In this document: positions 1 to 7,667 of the stretch, piece after piece
How positions within the stretch are numbered: position 1 is the first letter of the stretch
Layout: each line of letters opens with the position of its first letter
DNA from: a virus
Strand: one strand, 5' to 3'
DNA length: 24,638 bases
Virus record (IMG/VR): IMGVR_UViG_3300021425_001862
Span: 1 to 24,638 of that record
The notes under the pieces: model-generated
The model's input: the letters and a program-made list of their open reading frames with translations, nothing else
Database searches by the model: none
What the model was told of the DNA's origin: nothing
Program-made: the position numbers and the translations under genes

Positions 1-10
1 GTATAGCCAC

Positions 11-979
11 TTAAAATTTAGCGACCATATCCTGTGTGGCTGCAAGCTCAGGATCAGATACCAATCCGTACTCTGCCAATGGACCATCTGGTCCTGCAAT
101 CTCGTCTGATACGAAGAACTCAATGTACTCTTTTAACCCTGGAACTTGATCTAAATGTGCGTGCTTAACGTAGAATTGAAGTGGACGTGAAACTGGATAC
201 TCGCCACTCGCAATGCTTTCTGTCGATGGCATCACACCATTGATCTTTGCAGCGTAGATTGAGTCCGTGTTGTTCAGCAAGAAGCTCAGTCCGAAAACAC
301 CAACTCCGTTTACGTTCGCGTCTAGGCTTGCTAGAGTCTCTGTGTAATCCCCGTCGATATCGACTGATGCACCATCTGTACGCACTTTGAAACATGCTTT
401 CTCCGCTGGTTTTTTACCTAATGATTTGTCATATTCACCTGCTGCTTTACAGCCTGCTAGCATAACCTTTGTTTCAAACACTTCTCGCGTACCATGCTTA
501 GTGCCTGGAATAAATGCTTTGATTTCTACATTTGGTAGAGATGCATCAACATCTGCCCATGTCTTAGCGGTTGAACCTGCTTTTAATGCTTGATAGATTT
601 GCAATGGAGTTAGATCCTCAAAGCCTTTATTTTCATGACGCATTGAGAATGTAATACCATCATAACCAATGCGAACTTCAGTTACTTTACCAACCGTTGC
701 TTGACATGTTTCTGCTTGTTCTGCTTTCATAAGAGAAGAAGAATTCGCAATATCAATTGTGTTCAAGCCTACGCCTTCACACATACGTTTACGTCCGGCA
801 CCTGATCCGCCGCCTTCCACAATAGGTGTTGGGAATTCAAAGTTTTCGCCAAAAGCTTCCGCAACAATTGATGCGTAAGGTAGTACTGTTGATGAACCTG
901 CAATGTGAACCTGATCACGAGCAAGTACGGGTGTGGCTGCAATCACGATTGATGCAGCAAAAGCGGTTAGTAATTTCAT
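11..979 (-). CDS. pstS: Periplasmic phosphate-binding protein PstS
   Basis: Substrate-binding protein of the high-affinity phosphate ABC transporter; phage copies are thought to raise phosphate uptake in infected, P-starved hosts. Of 322 residues, 1-20 form a Sec signal peptide (K2, hydrophobic core, V-L-A cleavage site before R21). Mature-protein motifs are A27-G-S-S-T (phosphate-binding loop), G56-G-G-S-G-A-G and an S-S-S segment near residue 80, all as in the PstS family. The ATG at 977-979 has a GGAG SD. The gene stands alone at the 3' end of the leftward cluster, separated from the mazG-like gene by a terminator and a promoter region with a PhoB-box-like inverted repeat, so it is probably controlled separately. 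Family assignment is firm; the benefit during infection is inferred from other marine phages. Confidence 0.95.
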   Translation of the reverse strand: MKLLTAFAASIVIAATPVLARDQVHIAGSSTVLPYASIVAEAFGENFEFPTPIVEGGGSGAGRKRMCEGVGLNTIDIANSSSLMKAEQAETCQATVGKVTEVRIGYDGITFSMRHENKGFEDLTPLQIYQALKAGSTAKTWADVDASLPNVEIKAFIPGTKHGTREVFETKVMLAGCKAAGEYDKSLGKKPAEKACFKVRTDGASVDIDGDYTETLASLDANVNGVGVFGLSFLLNNTDSIYAAKINGVMPSTESIASGEYPVSRPLQFYVKHAHLDQVPGLKEYIEFFVSDEIAGPDGPLAEYGLVSDPELAATQDMVAKF

Positions 980-996
980 TGATTTCTCCGTGTGTT

Positions 997-1033
997 AAAA
1001 AAAAAGACTATACACTAACAGTAGTATATAGCC
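997..1033 (-). terminator. Rho-independent terminator upstream of pstS
   Basis: On the minus strand a 10-bp stem (1024-1033 with 1006-1015, two G-U pairs, 8-nt loop) is followed at once by nine T residues (complement of 997-1005). It should end the transcript of the mazG-like operon. It lies between that operon and pstS, so pstS needs its own promoter or read-through. Confidence 0.7.
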
Positions 1034-1036
1034 TTT

Positions 1037-1097
1037 ATTATATCACGATTTTGTAACAGTAATATTAGGTTTAGCTAGGTGTGACAAGTCGTCACAG
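1037..1097 (-). promoter_or_regulatory. Candidate phosphate-responsive promoter of pstS
   Basis: On the minus strand 1081-1097 reads CTGTGACGACTTGTCAC: two Pho-box-like half-sites (CTGTGAC and TTGTCAC, 10-bp period rather than the canonical 11) that also contain the inverted repeat GTGAC-N5-GTCAC. Possible -10 elements are TAATAT (1062-1067, 13 bp downstream) and a perfect TATAAT (1037-1042). Neither has a good -35, as expected of an activator-dependent promoter. Control by host PhoB is inference. Confidence 0.4.
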
Positions 1098-1553
1098 TTA
1101 CCAAGCGCTACGATCAATAGGTGTACGATCACGAATATTTTGTTGTGCTACATCTAACTCACCATGATTTCCTTCATGGCTTGGTGGTGTCCATCCACCT
1201 GGCTTCAGTAGATCTGGTAGACCAAATGGATTAGGGCGGCCAGGCTTTACACCTACTTTTTTGTTCATGTTAGCTGCATAGATCTCATCCCATGCTTTAG
1301 AGGCATCAACATTAAATACATCAAGTGTACCAATAGCAAAGACACATAGATCAATAAGACCGTCTACGATCTCTTCTGAATTACCTGAATTTACTGCTTG
1401 CATAGTTTCATGTAGTTCTTCTTGGCACATAAGTAGACGGAACATTAGGTACTTGTTCATCAGCACCTTATCATCTTTATGCTTTTCAAACCATTCATTG
1501 ACGCCATACTTTTTGTGCATGTCTGCCATATCTTGTACCCAATTAGTACTCAT
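1098..1553 (-). CDS. MazG-like NTP pyrophosphohydrolase-family protein
   Basis: All-alpha NTP pyrophosphatase fold: E45-E-L-H-E49 followed by E61-x-x-D64 and D68, the EExxE...ExxD metal-binding pattern of MazG/dUTPase-type enzymes. These hydrolyse (d)NTPs or alarmones; the substrate here cannot be read from sequence. The protein is 151 aa from the second of two close ATG codons (1551-1553), chosen because GAGG lies 9 nt upstream; the first ATG (1557-1559) would be only 3 nt from it. The start overlaps the preceding AbrB-like gene by 11 nt, so the two are translationally coupled. The C-terminal half (P-G-R-P-N-P-F-G and onward) lies outside the catalytic core. It is the last gene before the terminator at 997-1033. 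Confidence 0.75.
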   Translation of the reverse strand: MSTNWVQDMADMHKKYGVNEWFEKHKDDKVLMNKYLMFRLLMCQEELHETMQAVNSGNSEEIVDGLIDLCVFAIGTLDVFNVDASKAWDEIYAANMNKKVGVKPGRPNPFGLPDLLKPGGWTPPSHEGNHGELDVAQQNIRDRTPIDRSAW

Positions 1554-1725
1554 TATCATTATCCTCTGGTGTAGTTGTTTCTTTTTTAGTAATTAACCAA
1601 TTGCCATTGTCTTGTTGTGTCCAAGTGAGAATATCACCTGCTGTCCAACCCATTTGATCCATAAGATCATCAGGGAACTCAATGAAGAGCTCCCCGCTGT
1701 CATCTTGTTGTACTTCTAATTTCAT
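1543..1725 (-). CDS. Small AbrB/MazE-like protein
   Basis: 60 aa. The central segment, I-E-F-P-D-D-L-(x6)-W-T-A-G-D-(x3)-W, resembles the swapped-hairpin DNA-binding fold of AbrB/MazE antitoxin-like proteins (pattern: P..l.e.lGw..Gd.l). The tail is acidic (E-D-N-D-N-E-Y). Similar short proteins are common in marine T4-like phages and have no known role. It overlaps the cupin gene upstream by 4 nt (ATGA) and the mazG-like gene downstream. A transcriptional role is possible but unproven; there is no adjacent toxin. Confidence 0.55.
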   Translation of the reverse strand: MKLEVQQDDSGELFIEFPDDLMDQMGWTAGDILTWTQQDNGNWLITKKETTTPEDNDNEY

Positions 1726-2171
1726 CTTAGAGCCTCAAACTCTCCTGTAAGTGTACTGACTGTGATTGTCAAATCATCAGCTGATGAAGCCATTGTATCA
1801 TTTTTTAAATCAAGTGTAAACCCCTCATTGCCCATAAAACCAGTTGTTTCACGGACAATATCATTGTGAGCAAATTCAGCCCAATAAATCTCAAATGCCA
1901 CACCATCCTCAAGACATTCGAATTGATGATATAAACCGGGTTTTACCTTTGTATATTGACCAGCACCAATAACCGTCTCATCAATTAGGTCGTAATCTTT
2001 TTGCCACGTCTTAACACGCATTTTACCAGACTCAACATAGAATCCGTTCCACTTGTATTTGTGAAGATGCTTAGAACAAACACCATTCTTTTTCATCTCA
2101 ATACGATGAAATTCCATAGCACCATTCGCTTCAATAAGCTCTGTTGTGCCCCATACTTTACCTGCTTTCAT
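1722..2171 (-). CDS. Cupin-fold protein
   Basis: 149 aa single-domain cupin. Motif 1 is K34-H35-x-H37-(x9)-E47-S-G; motif 2 is around P78-G-x-Y-H82-x-F-E. Both match the beta-barrel metal site (His-X-His, Glu, His) of mannose-6-phosphate-isomerase-like cupins. The product could be an isomerase or a dioxygenase, or bind a small ligand; nothing in the sequence decides. The ATG (2169-2171) overlaps the stop of the 28-aa membrane micro-ORF upstream (ATGA), and the stop overlaps the AbrB-like start, so it sits in one coupled operon downstream of gp43 and the primase-like gene. Confidence 0.65.
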   Translation of the reverse strand: MKAGKVWGTTELIEANGAMEFHRIEMKKNGVCSKHLHKYKWNGFYVESGKMRVKTWQKDYDLIDETVIGAGQYTKVKPGLYHQFECLEDGVAFEIYWAEFAHNDIVRETTGFMGNEGFTLDLKNDTMASSADDLTITVSTLTGEFEALR

Positions 2172-2254
2172 TTCTTTGTCTCCGTTACTGCAATAATATA
2201 AAATCCAATAATAATTAAAGCCAATATGCTTATGGCTGTTAGTACTTCACTCAC
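2168..2254 (-). CDS. 28-aa single-pass membrane micro-protein
   Basis: This short frame fills the only gap in the operon exactly. A GTG start (2252-2254) overlaps the TGA of the primase-like gene (GTGA), and its TGA (2168-2170) overlaps the ATG of the cupin gene (ATGA). The product has a short acidic N-terminus, an uninterrupted hydrophobic stretch (about residues 8-23, rich in I/L/A/F) and a charged tail T-E-T-K-K, which is the layout of a one-helix membrane protein. The double overlap supports real translation. Function is unknown; a tiny inner-membrane modifier or an envelope-disrupting peptide are possibilities. Confidence 0.55.
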   Translation of the reverse strand: MSEVLTAISILALIIIGFYIIAVTETKK

Positions 2255-3189
2255 TGTATTACTCCATTCTTATATGCATACTCTAAAGCATTATTGGCCT
2301 CTGTCTCCATTGGCCTGTTCTCATACCAGTTACCAGTCTCTTTGTCAAACTGCCTACACATATCCACTATTTGATTAGCTGTTATTGGATAACCACGTTC
2401 AATAGCTCTACCTGCTATGGCTATCATTATACGGTACATTTGACTATACCATCCTGTACCTGAGATAGTTATATATTGTGCTGCTAAACTCTTAGGCCAG
2501 AATGGACAGTCATGATAACTTGACCATACAACATCGGTATTGTCCATCTTTGCCTTACGGTATTCAATAATTTGTTCTTTCCATGCATCGGGTAAACGAT
2601 CAAGGAAGTTCTTACTGTCTGCCTTGTCATTATATTCCCATTTAGCCATTAGTTCGTAAGGATCAACAGGTCTACCACGTCCACTACTAAATATGAAGTT
2701 GTTAGCACCAGCATAAGTTGCAGGTACAAAATACATGCGAGAGAGGTCTTTAGTCTGTTTATCTCCGATTGAACCGATTTCGGACTGGAGCGCATACCAA
2801 AAATGTTTGATTCGATCACACTCAACCGCTTCCGTAGTTGGAAATACCAACCGAAACTTCGGTAGAGAATCAGTAGAACTAGCAGTACTATAACAAATGA
2901 AATTCCAATGGCCAAATTGAGTACGGAGAACATCTTCTAGATCTCCCTCAAATTCATGATCATCAACATCAACAGCACACCAAGATCCCCAAGCAACGAC
3001 ATTCTTGTTTGCCCGTGTTGTGCCATGTACATAAGTAGCCGGTGATATAAGTTCAGCATCTTTCTTGCCCTCCAGTGGCCTCTCAGATAATTTATATAAA
3101 AACTTCTCAAACTTGTCCCACGTATCAAAATCCATACGACGATGGGTCTTGTTGTCAAACTTGCTCTTGAATACAGTCAGTGAATACAT
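2251..3189 (-). CDS. Archaeo-eukaryotic-primase (AEP)-like replication protein
   Basis: 312 aa. Residues 70-77 (W-C-A-V-D74-V-D76-D77) look like the hhDhD metal site of AEP primases/PrimPols. Residues 100-117 (Y-S-T-A-S-S...K-F-R-L-V-F-P) match the nucleotide-binding strand of phage and plasmid replicase AEPs, and D148-L-S-R-(x3)-V-P resembles their third motif. The C-terminal third is helical and could be a PriCT-like region. It is translationally coupled to the DNA polymerase gene (TAATG at 3187-3191), which supports a replication role such as primer synthesis. T4 itself uses the unrelated-looking DnaG-type gp61, so this could be an additional or replacement primase. The assignment rests on motifs only. 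Confidence 0.55.
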   Translation of the reverse strand: MYSLTVFKSKFDNKTHRRMDFDTWDKFEKFLYKLSERPLEGKKDAELISPATYVHGTTRANKNVVAWGSWCAVDVDDHEFEGDLEDVLRTQFGHWNFICYSTASSTDSLPKFRLVFPTTEAVECDRIKHFWYALQSEIGSIGDKQTKDLSRMYFVPATYAGANNFIFSSGRGRPVDPYELMAKWEYNDKADSKNFLDRLPDAWKEQIIEYRKAKMDNTDVVWSSYHDCPFWPKSLAAQYITISGTGWYSQMYRIMIAIAGRAIERGYPITANQIVDMCRQFDKETGNWYENRPMETEANNALEYAYKNGVIQ

Positions 3190-5744
3190 TATGCAAAAAA
3201 TTCTTCCAATGATGCTACAGGTTCAGGTGTCCAACCCACAGCATCTAGAATAGGACGAAGGGGTTCAACAAAGGTCTTATCAAACATTATAACATAGTCG
3301 ACATACTGATGTAAACCATATTCTTTAGGTAAAACACCAGGAAACGCAATTATATTCTCCTGAATAGGATTATTTGACCTCAGGTAGCAGAACTTGATCT
3401 TCTCGCCATTCTTAATTGACTCGTATTTCTTTGTCAGATCCAGGTTGTTCAACTGGTTGTTATACAGCAGAGAACCACGGACATGAATTGGTGTACCCTT
3501 TTTATATATGCTCAGTCTATCACGGAACTTATCAAGGCCTTGGACAGACCGAGGAAAAGACACCAACTCTGGATCAAGTTGAAAGAACTCCTTCTTAAAG
3601 TCGGCAATAAACTTATGAGTATCCTCTTGAGTGCCATTGATAATAACCTTAAAGATCTCTTTGAACTTATCACGGCAGACCTCAGGAGTAGAAGACTTGA
3701 TCGCCTCAATGCCCATAATCTTCAGTTTAGGCTCTGCATACTGAACACCTTCAGAGTTATGCACATTCAGAATGTATCTCTTCTTGGCAGTCCAGATACC
3801 ACGATCAGCAATGACCTCACGTGCCATTTCCATTCGAGGAGTATAACCATTAGTCACATGATAGAACTGATCATATGCATTCTTTAGAATAACTTCAAAG
3901 TGCTCCTGACAGATCTTGTCTAAGAACTTGACTGGATTCTTTGGTGCAAACTTTTCAACCAGAGGTCCCATGTTGATATAGACAGAGTCAGTATCAATAG
4001 CAACCACATAGTCTTTGTCAGTACCAAGCTGTTTGTTCATCTCGTTGTTGATGGCCTGTTCTGCCCAACGGATGACAGTCTGACCAGTCAAAGTTACTGA
4101 TTCAGCAAGAGCAAAGTTAAAGTACTTGAACCACTTGTTACCGAGTGCACCATACAATGAGTTGAGCAGGATCTTAATAGCCATCTGGTTGTTCTCAAGC
4201 TGATTGATCTTAGACTCAAGTGATTTGTCTTTAGTCTTCTCGTATTCAGACTGAGTGTCAAGCATCTCACGTTTGACTGACTTACGTTCAGAATAAAAGT
4301 CCACAATAATCTCAGGAATAATACCTTGTTTGTCTTTAGCGAAAGGAATGCCTGATGCACAGACAGAATAGTCTTTGCTAATCTTGTGCAGTCGATTGTG
4401 TTCGTTCAGATAATAGTCAGGTCCTTGTGGGAAACGAATGGTCTGATCGTGTAGGAAACACTCAGGTGAAATGTTAGACTGAACAATGATATTAGGATAC
4501 AGAGAGTTCAAGTCAAACGATACTACCCAATCGTGTGAACCAACCTGAGGGGGTTTAACATAACCACCCATCACAGCATCAGCAGTAGATCCATCATCAT
4601 AGACACGTTCGCCAACCGTCTTATAAGGAACCTTCTCAATCTGTTCAAGAGGACAGACAATATTATTTTTCATCAGACGACGGTAGATGATAGATTCCCA
4701 GATAGCAGTAGTACCAAATGTATCTTGTACATTTACACCACCCTTATATGCCATAGTTAAGGCTAGAGAGATCAAACCCATCTTCTGGTCAATACGGTCA
4801 ACCAGCTGTACGTCTTTGATGTTATAATCAATGAACTTCTGGTGATCCTCTTTATATAGTGTGTACAGGTTGCCGTGTTCCTCGTAGGATAGCTTCTTTT
4901 CTCCAACTACAACCTGACCTATGTGGTCAAGCTTATAAGATTCTTGTGGTCCATAAGAATAACCAAACTTCTTAAACAGCTCAAGATAGTCAGCCTGTTG
5001 GATACCTACAATCTCATAGGCAGGCAGAGTACGTCCACGTGAAGTAACATTACGTTCATTCACAAGATTCCATGGTGATAGAGTCCGAGCTGCCTGTTCA
5101 GTACCAATACCAGCAATACGGTTAACAATATATGGAATATCAAAGAAACGTGTGTTCCAACCAGTGATAACATCCGGATAGTTTTTAGTCCAGTATGCAA
5201 GGAACTTAGCAAGAAGTTCAGTCTCAGACTCACAATAGTGATACTGAATCTGATCACCTTTCATATCTACTTCAGTCTTAGATGGATCATAGTGATCGAG
5301 TCCCCAGACCTGATAGACAGAGGACTTACTAGACTTTAGAGCAATAGAAATAATAGGATAAGCAGCATGCTCAGGCTCAGGAAAACCATCGTCGGAAGCG
5401 ACCTCGATATCGAAATTAACCACATTAACATGGCGCATATCAAAAGGGATGTCATTAGGAAACTTCTCCGTGATAAACTGATGGATGAAGTTCTTCGTAC
5501 CATACATACGAGAGTTCTCGATGCCAGTCATCTCCTCCATCTTCTGTTTGGCTGCAGCCATACTAGGATACTTTACCTTCCGAAGGTTCTCACCATAGAA
5601 AGACTTGAAGACTGTTTGTTCACGAATAGGGTAAAAGAAAGATGGCTCAAACTTATACTTCTGTTTGATAGCCGTACCGTTATCTGTATATCCACGGTAA
5701 AGGATAGAATTGCCGTATCTGTTAACTGATGTGTAAAATGTCAA
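3189..5744 (-). CDS. 43: Family B DNA polymerase gp43
   Basis: 851 aa, close to T4 gp43 (898). The 3'-5' exonuclease has Exo I D112-I-E114, Exo II in the N-T-R-F-F-D-I-P-Y segment and Exo III Y-N-I-K-D-V. Polymerase motif A is D-L-N-S-L-Y-P-N, motif B is [10 protein letters not shown], and motif C is D-T-D-S. All catalytic aspartates are present and there is no intein. The start is TTG (5742-5744): no ATG is nearby and a perfect GGAGG lies 8 nt upstream. A sigma70-type promoter, TTTACA-N17-TAGAAT, precedes it. It is the first gene of the operon that continues into the primase-like, micro-protein, cupin, AbrB-like and MazG-like genes. Unlike in T4, it is not adjacent to regA; about 3 kb of accessory genes intervene. 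Confidence 0.97.
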   Translation of the reverse strand: MTFYTSVNRYGNSILYRGYTDNGTAIKQKYKFEPSFFYPIREQTVFKSFYGENLRKVKYPSMAAAKQKMEEMTGIENSRMYGTKNFIHQFITEKFPNDIPFDMRHVNVVNFDIEVASDDGFPEPEHAAYPIISIALKSSKSSVYQVWGLDHYDPSKTEVDMKGDQIQYHYCESETELLAKFLAYWTKNYPDVITGWNTRFFDIPYIVNRIAGIGTEQAARTLSPWNLVNERNVTSRGRTLPAYEIVGIQQADYLELFKKFGYSYGPQESYKLDHIGQVVVGEKKLSYEEHGNLYTLYKEDHQKFIDYNIKDVQLVDRIDQKMGLISLALTMAYKGGVNVQDTFGTTAIWESIIYRRLMKNNIVCPLEQIEKVPYKTVGERVYDDGSTADAVMGGYVKPPQVGSHDWVVSFDLNSLYPNIIVQSNISPECFLHDQTIRFPQGPDYYLNEHNRLHKISKDYSVCASGIPFAKDKQGIIPEIIVDFYSERKSVKREMLDTQSEYEKTKDKSLESKINQLENNQMAIKILLNSLYGALGNKWFKYFNFALAESVTLTGQTVIRWAEQAINNEMNKQLGTDKDYVVAIDTDSVYINMGPLVEKFAPKNPVKFLDKICQEHFEVILKNAYDQFYHVTNGYTPRMEMAREVIADRGIWTAKKRYILNVHNSEGVQYAEPKLKIMGIEAIKSSTPEVCRDKFKEIFKVIINGTQEDTHKFIADFKKEFFQLDPELVSFPRSVQGLDKFRDRLSIYKKGTPIHVRGSLLYNNQLNNLDLTKKYESIKNGEKIKFCYLRSNNPIQENIIAFPGVLPKEYGLHQYVDYVIMFDKTFVEPLRPILDAVGWTPEPVASLEEFFA

Positions 5745-5765
5745 AGTGAATACCTCCGTAAGTGT

Positions 5766-5794
5766 ATTCTATCATAATTTAGATATAATGTAAA
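5766..5794 (-). promoter_or_regulatory. Sigma70-like promoter of gp43
   Basis: Minus strand: -35 TTTACA (5789-5794), 17-bp spacer, -10 TAGAAT (5766-5771), with a short leader before the GGAGG SD and TTG start. Three conserved positions in each hexamer plus ideal spacing. It lies immediately downstream of the sulfotransferase stop. Confidence 0.65.
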
Positions 5795-5797
5795 CAG

Positions 5798-6439
5798 TTA
5801 ATTTAAGCTTTCCCAAAGATCCATGTCAGTCTTATAGAAATCCATAATGTTATTTTTTAACTCTTTATTTAAAACTACTGTTTTATTATAATCGTAATCC
5901 CGTTTATTATAATAAGTATATTCAGTTGGTTTTACGTAACAAACATTATCAGATATCCACTTAAAAAAATTAGTTTCGAAACCATTTTCAAATTTCCATA
6001 GTTTTGTATCATGGTTTATAAAATTTTTCTGGAAGACAAACCAATTATTATTATAATTTTTTACTCCCTCAAACATAATCATATAGTTAGTTTTAGTGAA
6101 TCTAAATCTTACTTTCTGTTTATTCATGAAATAGTTAAAATAATCTTTACTATCAAGCTTATCAAATCCTGGAAGATCACTTATTAACTTCGATGCTGAA
6201 ACAAATCTTGATACAGGATTTCTTATAATTGAAAAATTATTTGGAAGTTTTTTTAATTTGTAATAATGCAACGCTTCATTATAAGTAAGATGTATTATTT
6301 CTTTCATATTAAAATATACATAATCATGCTTAGCAGGACTCCAGCCATTAGCATGTATTAATTCACTTACATATCTACCACCTGTTCTAGGAATGTGGCT
6401 AAAATATAATTCATCTTTTAATTCTTTATTCCATAACAT
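5798..6439 (-). CDS. Sulfotransferase-like protein
   Basis: 213 aa from the ATG at 6437-6439 (a TTG four codons upstream lies next to a terminator U-tract without an SD and is rejected). Residues 13-23 (F-S-H-I-P-R-T-G-G-R-Y) match the 5'-phosphosulfate-binding loop of PAPS-dependent sulfotransferases, and R73-N-P-V-S-R-F the 3'-phosphate-binding motif, so the cofactor site seems intact. The acceptor is unknown; surface glycans or lipids are usual for this family. The gene is strikingly AT-rich and Asn/Lys/Tyr-rich compared with gp43, which suggests later acquisition. It lies just after a strong terminator with no promoter seen between, so it may depend on read-through. Confidence 0.65.
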   Translation of the reverse strand: MLWNKELKDELYFSHIPRTGGRYVSELIHANGWSPAKHDYVYFNMKEIIHLTYNEALHYYKLKKLPNNFSIIRNPVSRFVSASKLISDLPGFDKLDSKDYFNYFMNKQKVRFRFTKTNYMIMFEGVKNYNNNWFVFQKNFINHDTKLWKFENGFETNFFKWISDNVCYVKPTEYTYYNKRDYDYNKTVVLNKELKNNIMDFYKTDMDLWESLN

Positions 6440-6453
6440 AGCTTTTTCCAATT

Positions 6454-6473
6454 AAAAAGGGGCCGAAGCCCCT
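6454..6473 (-). terminator. Strong Rho-independent terminator
   Basis: Minus strand: AGGGGC-TTCG-GCCCCT (6-bp GC-rich stem, UUCG tetraloop, 6458-6473) followed by TTTTTAATT. Classic form. It ends the hsp20 to 76-aa gene transcript, just before the sulfotransferase-like gene. Confidence 0.88.
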
Positions 6474-6478
6474 AATTT

Positions 6479-6709
6479 TTATTTCTTTTCAGATACAAAC
6501 GAATACATTTCATTCGCCTTTTCCATCACTTCATCCATAGTATACATTTTAGGAATATATTTTTTCCAAGCTTCTTGAGCTAGTTCCATGTTATCTTTGT
6601 TAATATCATACATGGTTTGAGCTATTTTCATTTGGCTTTCGTATTGTTTGTCCAGCATGTCTTTTGCCATTGCTAGAACGTCAGTACGGATTTGATAAGG
6701 ATTAGACAT
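6479..6709 (-). CDS. Conserved-type small phage protein, function unknown
   Basis: 76 aa, hydrophilic and probably all-helical, rich in Met, Lys and Glu (M-A-K-D-M-L-D-K-Q near residue 15, then amphipathic stretches up to the C-terminal S-E-K-K). No signal peptide, cysteine or known catalytic motif. The start has GGAG 7 nt upstream. It is the last gene before the UUCG terminator, and a GC-rich hairpin (6740-6760) separates it from the 60-aa gene. It could be a small coiled-coil or phasin-like protein; I do not recognise it with confidence. Confidence 0.6.
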   Translation of the reverse strand: MSNPYQIRTDVLAMAKDMLDKQYESQMKIAQTMYDINKDNMELAQEAWKKYIPKMYTMDEVMEKANEMYSFVSEKK

Positions 6710-6739
6710 ATTATTTCTCCTGTGTCTGTGTTGTGATCT

Positions 6740-6760
6740 GAGGGGCCATGACAGCCCCTC
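6740..6760. other. GC-rich intergenic hairpin
   Basis: GAGGGGC (6740-6746), 7-nt loop, GCCCCTC (6754-6760): a perfect 7-bp stem in the leader between two small genes. There is no T-tract on either strand, so it is not a classic terminator. It may be an mRNA processing or stabilising structure, or a degraded terminator with a stem like the one at 6458-6473. Confidence 0.5.
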
Positions 6761-6776
6761 TGCTAAGATTCTTCTG

Positions 6777-6959
6777 TTAGCCTTTCAGCTTTGCAACTTG
6801 CATCATACAATTTTTTGATAGGTCATAATGACCTTGACTTGCAAGATGAGCAGCTGCTCTGCTATATCCAACAACTTCAGCCCAATTTAAAAATCCGTCC
6901 CAAAGTTTTTGGAATCTTGAACGATGATCGATAGTAACTCTATCTACTAAAAAAGCCAT
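6777..6959 (-). CDS. Small 60-aa protein, host-like, function unknown
   Basis: 60 aa with a central helix-like part (F-Q-K-L-W-D-G-F-L-N-W-A-E) and an Ala-rich segment (S-R-A-A-A-H-L-A-S-Q-G) ending in Q-V-A-K-L-K-G. The composition resembles short proteobacterial proteins often found beside DUF1127 genes. Its ATG overlaps the stop of the DUF1127-like gene (TAATG) and has GAGG 9 nt upstream, so the two are co-translated. This supports a joint role, possibly in small-RNA or phosphate/carbon stress control as proposed for DUF1127 proteins. That link is inference. Confidence 0.55.
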   Translation of the reverse strand: MAFLVDRVTIDHRSRFQKLWDGFLNWAEVVGYSRAAAHLASQGHYDLSKNCMMQVAKLKG

Positions 6960-7183
6960 TAGACAAATCCTCTTAGGTTAGGGTTAAAAGGAGCGATAAG
7001 ATGTGATTTTTTCATATCTATATCTTGTCTAGCAATAGCATAGATGTCACCTCTGCTAATACCAATATCGTTCAATTCTGCATCAGTTAGCTTACGCAAT
7101 TCGTTTTCTGTTTCTCTAATTGCTTTAGCCATCTGATAGTTGTTAATTAGCTTCTTGAAGAAGTTGTTTAGTGTCTGTGTCAT
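6959..7183 (-). CDS. DUF1127-like small protein
   Basis: 74 aa. Residues 29-52 (L-R-K-L-T-D-A-E-L-N-D-I-G-I-S-R-G-D-I) carry the DUF1127 signature L..Lsd.eL.DIGIsR.dI, found in many proteobacteria and abundant in Alphaproteobacteria. Some such proteins bind RNA and affect RNA turnover and phosphate metabolism. The N-terminal 25 residues form a basic amphipathic helix. The start is an ATG with AGGA 8 nt upstream and lies 41 nt inside the end of hsp20, an unusually long overlap. Its presence in a phage suggests capture of a host stress-regulation gene and points to a proteobacterial host. Confidence 0.7.
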   Translation of the reverse strand: MTQTLNNFFKKLINNYQMAKAIRETENELRKLTDAELNDIGISRGDIYAIARQDIDMKKSHLIAPFNPNLRGFV

Positions 7184-7607
7184 TTGTTAATTCCTCGTAA
7201 TGACCGATTTCGATTTTACGAGGACGCAGTGCTTCAGGAACTTCGTACTTCAATTCAATTGACAATACTCCGTCCTTGATGTCTGCTCCGTTTACGTGTA
7301 CATGCTCAGACAGCCTAAAGGTGCGTTTGAACTTCTTAGTGGAAATACCACGGTGAATGTACTCGCGACCTTTTGAAACGTGTTCACCCGTTACTGTCAA
7401 TGTTCTGTCTTTAACTTCAATTGACAACTCATCCTTCGTGAATCCAGCCACCGCTAGTTCAATCAAGTAATCTTGATCGCCAGTCTTTAGAATATTGTGG
7501 GGAGGATAATGATCGTTCGAATGCTTTGCTACATAATCTAATTCATTAAGTAGGTGGTCAAAACCAACAAAAGATGAACGGGGAAATAGTGATTGTACGC
7601 CTGTCAT
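7143..7607 (-). CDS. hsp20: Hsp20/alpha-crystallin small heat-shock protein
   Basis: 154 aa ATP-independent holdase. The alpha-crystallin domain spans about residues 38-135, with D-Y-L-I-E-L-A-V-A-G-F near the start and G-V-L-S-I-E-L near the end, and the C-terminal I/V-x-I-type anchor appears as K-I-E-I. The SD is near-perfect (AAAGGAG, 5 nt before ATG). IbpA-type proteins are frequent in T4-like cyanophages and pelagiphages, where they may protect capsid proteins or the scaffold. A dual early/late promoter lies about 60-90 nt upstream, so the gene can be made throughout infection. It heads the hsp20, DUF1127-like, 60-aa, 76-aa operon. Confidence 0.95.
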   Translation of the reverse strand: MTGVQSLFPRSSFVGFDHLLNELDYVAKHSNDHYPPHNILKTGDQDYLIELAVAGFTKDELSIEVKDRTLTVTGEHVSKGREYIHRGISTKKFKRTFRLSEHVHVNGADIKDGVLSIELKYEVPEALRPRKIEIGHYEELTNDTDTKQLLQEAN

Positions 7608-7667
7608 AGTTTTCTCCTTTTTACAAGCAAGAATTAAATGGAACCGAATGATTTCGCATTCCGATAT

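Noticed and set aside
3483-5729. Plus-strand frames of 60-134 codons opposite gp43
   Set aside because: Antisense shadows of a firmly identified gene; no SD sites and no protein-like motifs.
6440-6451. TTG start for the sulfotransferase-like gene
   Set aside because: It falls in the terminator tail without an SD; the ATG at 6437-6439 has GGA about 8 nt upstream.
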